From: Nemertoderma westbladi | Taxonomy: Eukaryota; Xenacoelomorpha; Nemertodermatida; Nemertodermatidae | Direction of reading: 5' to 3' | NCBI GenBank assembly: GCA_032718475.1 | Contig: JAUCBJ010001958.1 | Span: 1-23,249, forward strand | DNA length: 23,249 nucleotides | Shown here: positions 1 through 11,300 of the stretch, one piece after another | Numbering within the stretch: position 1 is the stretch's first letter | Layout of the letters: each line of letters begins with the position of its first letter | Notes under the pieces: generated by a model | What the model was told of the DNA's origin: nothing | Databases searched by the model: none | Seen by the model: the letters and a program-made list of their open reading frames with translations, nothing else | Program-made: the position numbers and the translations under genes

Positions 1-780
1 GGTAATAGGGATAAATGATATATGAATGATATATGTGTTTAAAGGTTTTGAAAGAAAATTTTTTGACGAAAATCCCTTCTTAAGTTTGGCCACTTTTACT
101 GATTTTGACCCAAACGGCAAAGACCCTGTTTGGCTAATAATGCTTTTTCGAATGCGGTCTTCTCACTCTATATGCCTTGTGTTAATGTTGTTGTAGGGCT
201 CAGTTGTATCTAACCAACTGACCAGACGACAGTTTGTTGTACGACCCCTCCTATACAATGGATATTAATAATACGAAATATGCGATACACAAAAATATTG
301 GTTGTTTCCATGTTCCATTTAAATAAACGGATTATAATTATTAAGACCCAATACCTACAGAAAGTGCACACAATTCGATTGATGAACACGCGTTTCATTT
401 TATAAGAAACATTTGATATACCCGAGCATTGTCGATTCATAATTGTATTTTGGATTAACAATTTTATTTAAATAATATTTTTTATGGGTCTATTAAGGAG
501 TAGAGTGTTACAAGGCGGACAGACAGGACACTAAAGTAATACTTGTAATAATCTAATATTAATAATGGTAATATATTATTTGTAATTTCCGCGGTTTAGA
601 ATTTATAATTCATATAGGATCCGCAGTATATGGAATTGTCTTCTAAACTTTGGTAATTTCATACGTACGAACCAAGCCGTTCTAGAACCGGGCCCATGTT
701 TTTCTGAATCTGTTCTTAAATGTTGGCTAATTGGATGGCTCAGGTTCTTACAAAGTGTTTCTTAGAAAATAAAATGCGGG
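1..780. other. AT-rich DNA, no gene seen
   Basis: I see no coding, RNA or repeat signal I can defend here. The short open frames have low-complexity AT-rich translations without recognisable motifs. Confidence 0.5.
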
Positions 781-785
781 TATCC

Positions 786-1358
786 GTTATATCGTGACCA
801 TAGAGCCAGAACAACACATACCACAATTTTTCAAAAAAAAATTTTTTCACCAAAATTACTCAAGATGGCGTTCTACATCTTATGTTAAAATCCTAGACTT
901 GTATGTCAGTTCGTTTAGGAGATATGGAAAACCAGAACAACCCATACAACATAGAAGTTGAAAACTGTTAGAGGTAAAACAACACATACCACACTTTCCC
1001 TATCATACTTTGCCAGGAAAAACACCATTCAATAGTCGAGGAATGACGTGAGTTCTTATGTTTCTGTGATAAAATCCTAGAGGTAAAACAACACACATAG
1101 ACTAGAGTTAATGTTAAATTTCAGTATGTGTTGTTTTGCCTCTTTGGAAAATAACGAAAAAAACAGTTTTTTTCATTAACAAAATTTATTCTGAATGCTA
1201 GCCACTATTATAAAATGTGTCATTGTATCTTCCCAGACCTCTGTCGAAAAAATTAGGAGACGGGATCCATATTGAGGGAAATGAGAAGGTTTTTTGCATT
1301 TTTCTCGAAACCACATTTTTTGGTGAGTGTTGTTCTGGCTCTTTGGTCACGATATAAC
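786..1358. mobile_element. MITE-like element with 32-bp terminal inverted repeats
   Basis: Positions 786-817 and 1327-1358 are inverted copies of one another over 32 bp with a single mismatch (position 801). The arms start GTTATATCGTGACC and end AGCCAGAACAACAC. Inside, the motif AACAACACATACCAC or close variants recurs near 811, 979 and 1087, and inverted near 1124, so the element is also internally repetitive. It has no coding capacity. At about 570 bp with terminal inverted repeats it looks like a non-autonomous DNA transposon. The superfamily is unknown and I could not define a target-site duplication. Confidence 0.6.
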
Positions 1359-1989
1359 AAACAGCTAATGAGGACTGCATAGCCCGCCGTAGCCAAGGAA
1401 ACAGCACCACTCAAGTGAAAATAAATACCGGTAAGTATATCCTTGAAGCTCTATTAGCAAAAAATTAAGCTTATAGCACCAAAGGTGCTACGCACCAATT
1501 TTGACACTTCATTTTCATGTTTGAAAAAAACATCCCTGGATACGCCGTTAATCATTTTAAATATCAAACGTAAATCTCTTTATTACAAAAATCGATTTTC
1601 TCGAACTGCTGGTGGCTCTTCCTCCCTACATTGTGTGTGAGTCTGTGAGACAACACTTTACATTTTGCTTCCCATATTATGTAATTCCACTGACCCAATG
1701 GTTTCATCCACAGTGAAGTGCTAATAGGGTTAAATAAACGCCGTATGTGCGGTGAGTATAGATTCACTGCAAGGCGATTGGTTCAATATCATGCTAAAAT
1801 ATGTTCGTACAAATTGTTAACATTTACACAAGACTGCAAGCCGTATAGCTGTGTGTCACAATGGGAATAACATGGAATTATTTGGATAAATAATGAATAT
1901 GTAATCCCTACGAGCAACAGAAGTGGGTAGGAACCGACTTTAATATCTGGGTTTACAGTTAAAACTTAATGAAAAGAAACTGAAGACCG

Positions 1990-1995
1990 TTTAAT
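1990..1995 (-). terminator. Candidate polyadenylation signal of the protease gene
   Basis: Read on the minus strand this is ATTAAA, the second most common metazoan poly(A) hexamer, about 80 nt past the stop codon at 2075-2077. A canonical AATAAA also occurs on the minus strand at 1579-1584, roughly 490 nt past the stop. Which one is used cannot be told from sequence. Confidence 0.3.
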
Positions 1996-2074
1996 AGAGA
2001 TAGTGGATGGGTAGCACACGTTGTTTAAGAAATAAAACTTCGGTAAGAAGCTGTTGTATAACCGATGGGACCGA

Positions 2075-2344
2075 CTATCTCTTTTTGTTATCGGAGTTGT
2101 GGGGTTCGGCGGGAGGTCCGATGATTATTATTCGTCCCATTGACTTCCCGGGTTGCGATTGGGCGCGCCGTCTGGGTCGCACCGGGGGTGGAGGGCGAGG
2201 TCGAGGTGGTGGAAGTTTACCCTTTGTGAACAGAAGGTCCACGTCGTCCCTATCCAGGGTCTCCCGCTCCAGTAAGGCGTCGGCTAGCAGACCGTGTTGG
2301 TAACTCTTATCTTGCAGTAGTTTCTTTGCTCTGTCGTACGAATC
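2075..2344 (-). CDS. YME1L1: YME1L-like gene, last exon with Pro/Arg-rich tail
   Basis: The acceptor is TATTTTCAG before 2344. The 270-bp exon encodes [13 protein letters not shown] and [20 protein letters not shown], the usual end of YME1 proteases, and finishes at TAG (2075-2077). After the family's normal end there are about 45 extra residues rich in Pro and Arg ([18 protein letters not shown]), closing with the basic NKKR. This tail is not expected from YME1L and may be specific to the lineage. Confidence 0.85.
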   Translation of the reverse strand, partial: DSYDRAKKLLQDKSYQHGLLADALLERETLDRDDVDLLFTKGKLPPPRPRPPPPVRPRRRAQSQPGKSMGRIIIIGPPAEPHNSDNKKR

Positions 2345-5300
2345 CTGAAAATATAAAATAAAATAAAGATTATTTACTTTTTATGTCTTCCACAGTAAAA
2401 TAAGTAACACCTGAGATATTATCATCACAAACGTATTATGTTTTGTTGTTTAAATCTTTTAATTCGATAACAGGAATTCGACTGAAAAATATGTTATACC
2501 AAAGTGAGACGGGGGGGGGGGGGGGGGGGGGGCAACACAAAATCATCTCGGCGAATTAATATATCATATGGGGGATAAACGGCAACCTACAACACCTACA
2601 ACCAGTAAAGAAGAAGGTTACAGAGGCGGGTTGAAGGTACCAAAACAATAAACGAAAGTTACGAATATTGTAGAAAACCCAATTTAATTGAGTTTCCCCT
2701 AGAGTTAGTTGGAGATGTAGAGGGATGAATTTGATAGGGTTGAAAGCCCCCCTTATCTAATCAAAGTGCAGGATTATCTGAATAAAGATGAACCAATGTA
2801 GCAATGTGACTTAAGAAAACTACCTTGAGAATTCGTCGCATTTCGTTGTAGATTAAATTCTCTGTTTCTGGGGAAGTTTTGACGAACTGGTTTGGGAGGG
2901 CCAGACTTATTGGTCCGATTTTATCAGTCATCCCGAAATGGCGAACCAACTCCTCAGCGCTATGAGTTGCAGTCTGAAGATCCGACGATGCACCTAAAAA
3001 AGGACGATGTAAATATAACTAGTCCTATACAGATAAACAAACAGATAAACAATAAACAAACAGATAGACAGACAGACAAACAAACAAACGACGAGACATA
3101 AGGTTACAGTATCATGTAGCATCGAACCCACCTGACGATACATTATCCTTTCCGTATTTAATCTCCTCTGCGACCAAGCCTCCCATCGCAGTGTCCATTG
3201 CCGCCAAGATCTGCGCCTTGGTTATTCTGTGTTCGTTAACATCCTGGAGGTACTGTGCGTGCCCCAATGAGTGACCCCGGGGTAGGATTGTTACTTTGTT
3301 CAACGCGGGCCCGTTCGGCGTGTAGTACGCGACTAGAGCGTGACCCGCCTCGTGCCAAGCTATCGCCTTCTTCTCGATCTCCGTCAGTCGTAACGATTTA
3401 CGTTCCGGACCTACAACATAATTTGCTCTAATTAACGCTCGAACCATGACGTTCGTTGCTCAGGGACACGAAATAAAATGTGCCAAATGGAGTGAAGGTA
3501 CCGAACTGCGGCGTAATAAAACTCACCCATTGTAACTTTATCATAAGCAAACAATATATCGCCGTTGTTAATGACAGGCCGACATTCAGACCCAGCCTTT
3601 ATCGTAGCTTGGTTCACTATATTCTCCAGATCAGCACCTAAATATTATTATGACGATGAAAATTATTTTTGTATTCGGGACCTCAAATTTATTACCTTTA
3701 ATAAACTATTAGCATTCTAGTAATGTAAAATCGATCCTATGACAATAATTTAGTTGTTCGCTAAAGAAAGGAAGGCCAATATTTCTCTCACAATAAATCG
3801 CGTTTTCAGGACTCACTATTTGACTGGAATGAAATGTACGTACAGGGTGTCCCATAAAATTTGTTACTACTTTGAATTTATATGACTCCCACGTATGTTG
3901 GATAAAATATACGTTTTTTATATCAATTTAAAGCCAATATTCTAACTTAGATTTTGGTCTGTCTTTGGAATCACAACGTTGTCATGGAAACAAAATACAG
4001 CCAATTGAAATCAAAAGCCATATTTTATACATTCGTAGGTGCATGTTCTAGGCTTTTGCGGGTATTTATTTTATGAGAAAGTTAGTGTTGCTATGGAAAT
4101 AAAAGACTAGCTACCATTTTGGTTCACTCTTGTGTTTTAAGTTGGAACCATGTTCTCTGGTGAAGAGAAAGTTTTTATTGTAAAAACGTATATTAAAACT
4201 AAGTCGCCCAAACTGACAGCTATTGCATTTGGACACAAATTTCCAAATCAGCGTCTTCCTAAAAACGCTGAAATTTTAAGATTCGTGAAAAAACTTTCAT
4301 CCGAATTCGGTTTCACCAGAAAAAGGGGGTCCGGTAGACGCATTCGTGTTTCAAGAGAAATCATTGAGGCCCATTTTATCCAGAATCCCAAGACATCACT
4401 GAGGCGGGCGGGCATCACTATCATTAAGCTACAGTCGTAGCAGTATTCAAAGAGTTATTAAGAAACTCAAATTTAAATCTTACAAAATTCAGCTCCTACA
4501 TGCAATTCAACAAAACGACTACACCAGACGTGTCAATAATGCGGCCCAGATATTGAACTTTCTAGAATCTAAGGACTTATCCAAGGTGTTCTTTAGTGAT
4601 GAGTCTACCTTTCATGTCAATGGACAAGTAAATAGATGGCATTCTCGGATTTGGCGATAAGGAAAACCCACACTCAATCGCTGAAAAATCTCGCGACTCA
4701 CCAAAGGTCACTGTATGGGCAGCTATGTCTCACACACGATTAATTTGTCCATACTTTTTTGACACACCAACTGTTACAAGTGCCAGTTATTTAGATTTGA
4801 TATCTTCATTTTTTGTTCCTCGGTTAGGAATCCATCATAGCGATAATGTGTTCCAGCAAGATGGTGCACCGCCACACTGGGGGCTTATCGTTAGGAATTA
4901 TTTGGACTGTCATTTTAACGGACATTGGATTGGCAGAGATGGACCAGTGCTGTGGCCACCACGCTCCCCGGACCTGACACCTTGCGATTTCTATTTATGG
5001 GGCCACATTAAGAACTCAGTTTATAGCCAACCGATTGAATCCTTGGCCCAACTTCGTCCTGCTATTACTGAAGCCTTCAACGGAATACCGAAAGCCCATC
5101 TTCAGAGATCCTTTGCAGAAATGATGAGTAGACTAGAAAAAGTGCAGGAAATAGGAGGTGGCCACATAGATATTGACAAATAGATACCGGTACAATAATA
5201 GCATTAAACTTCTAGTGTCTAGTCTAACTCTTAGATTCAATTACATTACAAGTACATTACAATTATTCCATTGTTTTACTGTTCAATTGTATTACCCCAT

Positions 5301-8300
5301 TATTTGTGATTTCTTACCAATGATCTATTGATCTCTTTTTATCTCTTGCCAACTAGACCTGTAGTTAACCTAACTTACCAACTAGACCTGTAGTTAACCT
5401 AACTTACCAACTAGACTTGTAGTTAACCTAACTTACCAACTAGACCTGTAGTTAACCTAACTTACCAACTAGACCTGTAGTTAACCTAACTTACCAACTA
5501 GACCTGTAGTTAACCTAACTTACCAACTATACCTGTAGTTAACCTAACTTACCAACTAGACCTGTAGTTAACCGAACTTACCAACTAGACTTGTAGTTAA
5601 CCTAACTTACCAATTAGACCTGTAGTTAACCTAACTTACCAACTATAGACCTGTAGTTAACCGTGCCAATCTGTCTGTGTCCACCGATTTGTCCGCACTG
5701 ACTTACCAACTAGACCTGTAGTTAACCTAACTTACCAACTAGACCTGTAGGTAACCTAACTTACCAACTAGACCTGTAGTTAACCGAACTTACCAACTAG
5801 ACTTGTAGTTAACCTAACTTACCAACTAGACCTGCAGTTAACCTAACTTACCAACTAGACCTGTAGTTAACCGAACTTACCAACTAGACTTGTAGTTAAC
5901 CTAACTTACCAACTAGACCTGTAGTTAACCTAACTTACCAACTAGACCTGTAGTTAACCGAACTTACCAACTAGACTTGTAGTTAACCTAACTTACCAAC
6001 TAGACCTGTAGTTAACCGAACTTACCAACTAGACTTGTAGTTAACCTAACTTACCAACTAGACCTGTAGTTAACCGAACTTACCAACTAGACTTGTAGTT
6101 AACCTAACTTACCAACTAGACCTGTAGTTAACCTAACTTACCAACTAGACCTGCAGTTAACCTAACTTACCAACTAGACCTGTAGTTAACCGAACTTACC
6201 AACTAGACCTGTAGTTAACCGAACTTACCAACTAGACTTGTAGTTAACCTAACTTACCAACTAGACCTGTAGTTAACCTAACTTACCAACTAGACCTGTA
6301 GTTAACCTAACTTACCAACTAGACTTGTAGTTAACCTAACTTACCAACTAGACCTGTAGTTAACCTAACTTACCAACTAGACCTGCAGTTAACCTAACTT
6401 ACCAACTAGACCTGTAGTTAACCGAACTTACCAACTAGACTTGTAGTTAACCTAACTTACCAACTAGACCTGTAGTTAACCTAACTTACCAACTAGACCT
6501 GCAGTTAACCTAACTTACCAACTAGACCTGTAGTTAACCGAACTTACCAACTAGACTTGTAGTTAACCTAACTTACCAACTAGACCTGTAGTTAACCTAA
6601 CTTACCAACTAGACCTGTAGTTAACCTAACTTACCAACTAGACTTGTAGTTAACCGAACTTACCAACTAGACTTGTAGTTAACCTAACTTACCAACTAGA
6701 CCTGTAGTTAACCTAACTTACCAACTAGACCTGTAGTTAACCTAACTTACCAACTAGACCTGCAGTTAACCTAACTTACCAACTAGACCTGTAGTTAACC
6801 GAACTTACCAACTAGACTTGTAGTTAACCTAACTTACCAACTAGACCTGTAGTTAACCTAACTTACCAACTAGACCTGCAGTTAACCTAACTTACCAACT
6901 AGACCTGTAGTTAACCGAACTTACCAACTAGACCTGTAGTTAACCTAACTTACCAACTAGACTTGTAGTTAACCTAACTTACCAACTAGACCTGTAGTTA
7001 ACCTAACTTACCAACTAGACCTGCAGTTAACCTAACTTACCAACTAGACCTGTAGTTAACCGAACTTACCAACTAGACTTGTAGTTAACCTAACTTACCA
7101 ACTAGACCTGTAGTTAACCTAACTTACCAACTAGACCTGCAGTTAACCTAACTTACCAACTAGACCTGTAGTTAACCGAACTTACCAACTAGACTTGTAG
7201 TTAACCTAACTTACCAACTAGACCTGTAGTTAACCTAACTTACCAACTAGACCTGTAGTTAACCTAACTTACCAACTAGACTTGTAGTTAACCTAACTTA
7301 CCAACTAGACCTTTAGTTAACCTAACTTACCAACTAGACCTGTAGTTAACCTAACTTACCAACTAGACTTGTAGTTAACCTAACTTACCAACTAGACCTG
7401 TAGTTAACCTAACTTACCAACTAGACCTGTAGTTAACCTAACTTACCAACTAGACCTGTAGTTAACCTAACTTACCAACTAGACCTGTAGTTAACCTAAC
7501 TTACCAACTAGACTTGTAGTTAACCTAACTTACCAACTAGACCTGTAGTTAACCTAACTTACCAACTAGACTTGTAGTTAACCTAACTTACCAACTAGAC
7601 CTGTAGTTAACCTAACTTACCAACTAGACCTGTAGTTAACCGTGCCAATCTGTCTGTGTCCACCGATTTATCCGCACTGACTTACCAACTAGACCTGTAG
7701 TTAACCTAACTTACCAACTAGACCTGTAGTTAACCTAACTTACCAACTAGACCTGTAGTTAACCTAACTTACCAACTAGACCTGTAGTTAACCTAACTTA
7801 CCAACTAGACTTGTAGTTAACCTAACTTACCAACTAGACCTGTAGTTAACCTAACTTACCAACTAGACTTGTAGTTAACCTAACTTACCAACTAGACCTG
7901 TAGTTAACCTAACTTACCAACTAGACCTGTAGTTAACCGAACTTACCAACTAGACTTGTAGTTAACCTAACTTACCAACTAGACTTGTAGTTAACCTAAC
8001 TTACCAACTAGACCTGCAGTTAACCGTGCCAATCTGTCTGTGTCCACCGATTTGTCCACACTGACTTACCAACTAGACCTGTAGTTAACCCTAACTTACC
8101 AACTAGACCTGTAGTTAACCGTGCCAATCTGTCTGTGTCCACCGATTTATCCGCACTGACTTACCAACTAGACCTGTAGTTAACCTAACTTACCAACTAA
8201 ACCTGTAGTTAACCGTGCCAATCTGTCTGTGTCCACCGATTTATCCGCACTGGACTTTGCTCAGATATACTTGCAGTATTTCCTTTCGCCCTGTAAAATC

Positions 8301-11300
8301 CGGCATCGGCATGGTAAACAGAGAGATCGAAACGTCCAGATCGGAGTAACGCTGGATCCAAAACCTTCTTCATATTGGTGGAGCCGATAACAATAACCCC
8401 TTCCGTCTGGGTGAACCTGCATTAAACAAATATTATGTACTCTGGGATGAGTTTACCCTACTATATATATAACTTACCTGAGTCACCGGTTGTAGAAATA
8501 AGATTAAATAAGTAAAACTAACCCGTCCATTTCCTTTAGCAGTTGATTGATAGTGTCTCTGGCGTGGGGGTGAACGTCGGAAGTTGAACGCTTTCCACCA
8601 ATCGCATCCAATTCATCAATAAACACAATACAAGGGGTGTTCTGCTTTGCTTTCTCTGAAACACATTTAATTGTTTTGATAAAATAAATCAATTAAAAGG
8701 ATTCCAATTTAATATCAGACGAACCATTTTGAAGTTAACATCTGGTGGGATAACATACTGAAACCCGGATGGAGATATATAAATAAATTGGGTTGGTTTA
8801 TGTTTAGCTTTATGATAGGCCCAAACTCGTAGGTAACTCACCGAGTAGGGCCCGAACCCGAACAGTTCGGGCTCTGACTCCCACGTAACTCACCGAATAG
8901 GGCCCGAACCGAACAGCTCTGACTCCCACGTAACTCACCGAATAGGGCCCCAACCCTTCCAGCTCCGACTCCCACGTAACTCACCGAATAGGGCCCGAAC
9001 CCTTCGGGCTCCGACTCCCACGAAGATTTCATCGAATTCGGACCCGGACACGGAGAGAAAGGGCACCCCGGCCTCCCCTGCGATCGCCCGGGCGACCAGT
9101 GTCTTACCGGTGCCCGGACGCCCTTCCAATAGAATGCCCTTGGGTATCTTGGCGCCCAGTGCCGTGTACTTATCCCTCTCCTTCAGGAAGTCAACGAGCA
9201 TCTCCAGTTCCTCGAGAACTTCATCGGCCTAACAAAAACAATCGACGTAGGATAATAATAATAATAAATAAATAAATTATTCACTTATATCGCGTTTAAT
9301 CCCATGTATCGGTTTCTAAAGCGCTGTTAAATTTCAAAGATTGTGACCGAAAGTTTTAGTTTAGATAGGAAAAGGTGATGCTGATGATGCTGCATAGGTG
9401 AATGATCGGGCGCCAAATGTTTTAAGTTTGAAATTTGGTACTTTTAGAGACCAAAGGAGATCCGTCCTTGTTGGGTTGAAGTTTGGTGTAAGGAGATCTA
9501 GGATGTATTTTGGAGTTAGTTCGTTGATTTTAGTTAGTTGGGGCAGTGCTACGCAGGTTGTTGCTACTGGGGGGGGGGGGGGGGGGGGGGGGGGGGGTGG
9601 GGGGGGGGGGGGGGGGGTCTATTGGTCTATTATAGATTATTATATATGAGACATGTGTTGTAGTCATCATATAGGTTCCGAAGCTGTCGACCCATTTAAT
9701 TTGATTTCTGAGCAGCAGCTGTCCAGCAGCTGTAAATCGCAGGAAATTACATTTCCTTATTATGCTTAGTTTCTCATTGGGAGTAGGAGAATCCTTTTGG
9801 TGAGTTTTCATGGAAATATTGAAATAAAATGATACCGGGAAATGATCAGGATATGTAGTGTTGTTTGTGTCGATATAAATAGAACTGGTGTCAACTAGAT
9901 CCTCTAGGTCAATGTGTGTAATAATGACATATATTGTATGACCAGCGCGATGCGTTGGTTGGTGTAGAAATCGAGTAAGGCATATAGTCTTTCTAGAATA
10001 TTGTTAAAGCGTTCTATAGGATGCGACTTTGTAAGTGTATGTTTAAATCTCCAAGAACAATGGTGTTGACTGATGAAGGTCTGTGTCATATAACCTTCGA
10101 ATTCGTCTAAGAATTGTTTGTAGGAATTTCCACTTGTGGTTGGGTCTGGACGATAAACAACAATTATAACGCAGTGGTCCTGCTGGTGTTCTAAATTGTA
10201 GCCCCATTGATTCTAAAGCGGTAAAGTGTACTAATGGGAGATTTTCTCCATGGAGGTTGTCACGATGAAATATTCCAACCCCCCCCCCCCCCGTCAATCG
10301 AGGTACATGATCGAAGGTGGTGTCATTTTATTGGTGACTGCATTATTGAAATCATTCGAAGTAAGCCAGGTTTCTGCGAGAGCTAGAATATCAAACTCGT
10401 TGTCTATGATGAAGCGATTGGTTTCAATAGTCTTATTCACTACAGACCAAGGATTGCAAAAACAAATGAAAATATATTGTTTTCTACGGTTACCGGTAGT
10501 AGACTCGGGTATAGTTGTCATTGGGTTTGCTCATTTAGTGAATTGCGATTTGCGTTCTGTCTGCGTGGTCTGAGATTCAGATCTATTCGTTCTTGGTCCG
10601 AGGGCCTGTAGTTCCGTATATTTACTCCTTCTTGCCAAACCTGCGGGTCCATCAGTGTGTCTCGGTCCTCCTGATTGCACGTTAGATGAAATGAAATCGG
10701 AGCGCCATTGTTCTCTTCATTGTCGCCATGAATCTCTGGAGGTGGTAGTTGCGGATGATCTCATGGTAGTGTAGATTTTGGTCTTGATGGTAGGCTTTAA
10801 TATCAGCAGGGCTCACTGATGGGCCCTTCAGTCCACCGATATAAATATGGGCTAAGTTGCGCGATCTCTGGCGAGTAGTACGAGCGACTGTTAACGATGT
10901 TCCCAATCTTGTTCCAAGGTGGGGGAGTTGGTGGAGGGTGGTGGTATGTGCGTTGGGTTAGCTGATTGGTAGGAGAGTTCTATTTATTCAATATTTAATT
11001 TAATTTCCGGATATAAAATGTCTGCGAAACTTTCCTATTGCGACGCTGTACAAATTCTAACAATAAAATTCCACAAAAAATTGCCCAAAAATCAGTTTAT
11101 CAGTTTCGTTAACGATTCAATTTTCGAATGAAACTAAGAATATAATCAAGGCAAAGTAATTTAAATGTTATGAACTCGTTGCTTTATTGTAACTCACTAC
11201 GATCGTTTGTTCTACGTCACACGTAGACCTCCCACATACACTGTTCACTCCAACTAAATGAACCGTAGAAGTTGGAACAATAATTATTCAATAAATAAAA

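Larger units (their letters stand above)
9361..10906 (-). mobile_element. CR1/L2-like LINE, internally deleted, intronic
   Basis: Three parts of one non-LTR retrotransposon follow one another on the minus strand: the end of ORF1, the apurinic-type endonuclease of ORF2, and the extreme C-terminus of ORF2. The reverse transcriptase between the last two is missing, and the junction region is a 49-bp poly-G tract on the plus strand (9569-9617). ORF1 stops and ORF2 starts within ATGA (10518-10521). The element sits between the transmembrane and Walker A exons of the protease gene, in the same orientation. Confidence 0.8.

Noticed and set aside
1564-1767. Minus-strand open frame of 67 codons as a transposase fragment
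   Set aside because: The translation looks protein-like in places, but I could not recognise any transposase motif.
2007-2303. Plus-strand open frame of 98 codons
   Set aside because: It is the reverse shadow of the Pro/Arg-rich last exon of the protease gene, which has splice, phase and homology support.
3132-3410. AFG3L2 or paraplegin (m-AAA) identity
   Set aside because: The VTMGPERKS junction, single membrane helix and C-terminal [12 protein letters not shown] fit YME1L better.
5347-8252. Internal telomeric repeat
   Set aside because: The satellite contains TAACCTAAC, which recalls TTAGG/TTAGGG telomere repeats, but the unit is 29 bp with unrelated remainder and no pure telomere run.
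5347-8252. CRISPR array
   Set aside because: Units are contiguous and nearly identical without unique spacers of constant size, and the context is eukaryotic with introns.
2075-9228. Bacterial ftsH from contamination
   Set aside because: The domain is split by introns with GT-AG borders in consistent phase, and the lid/protease junction resembles mitochondrial YME1L.
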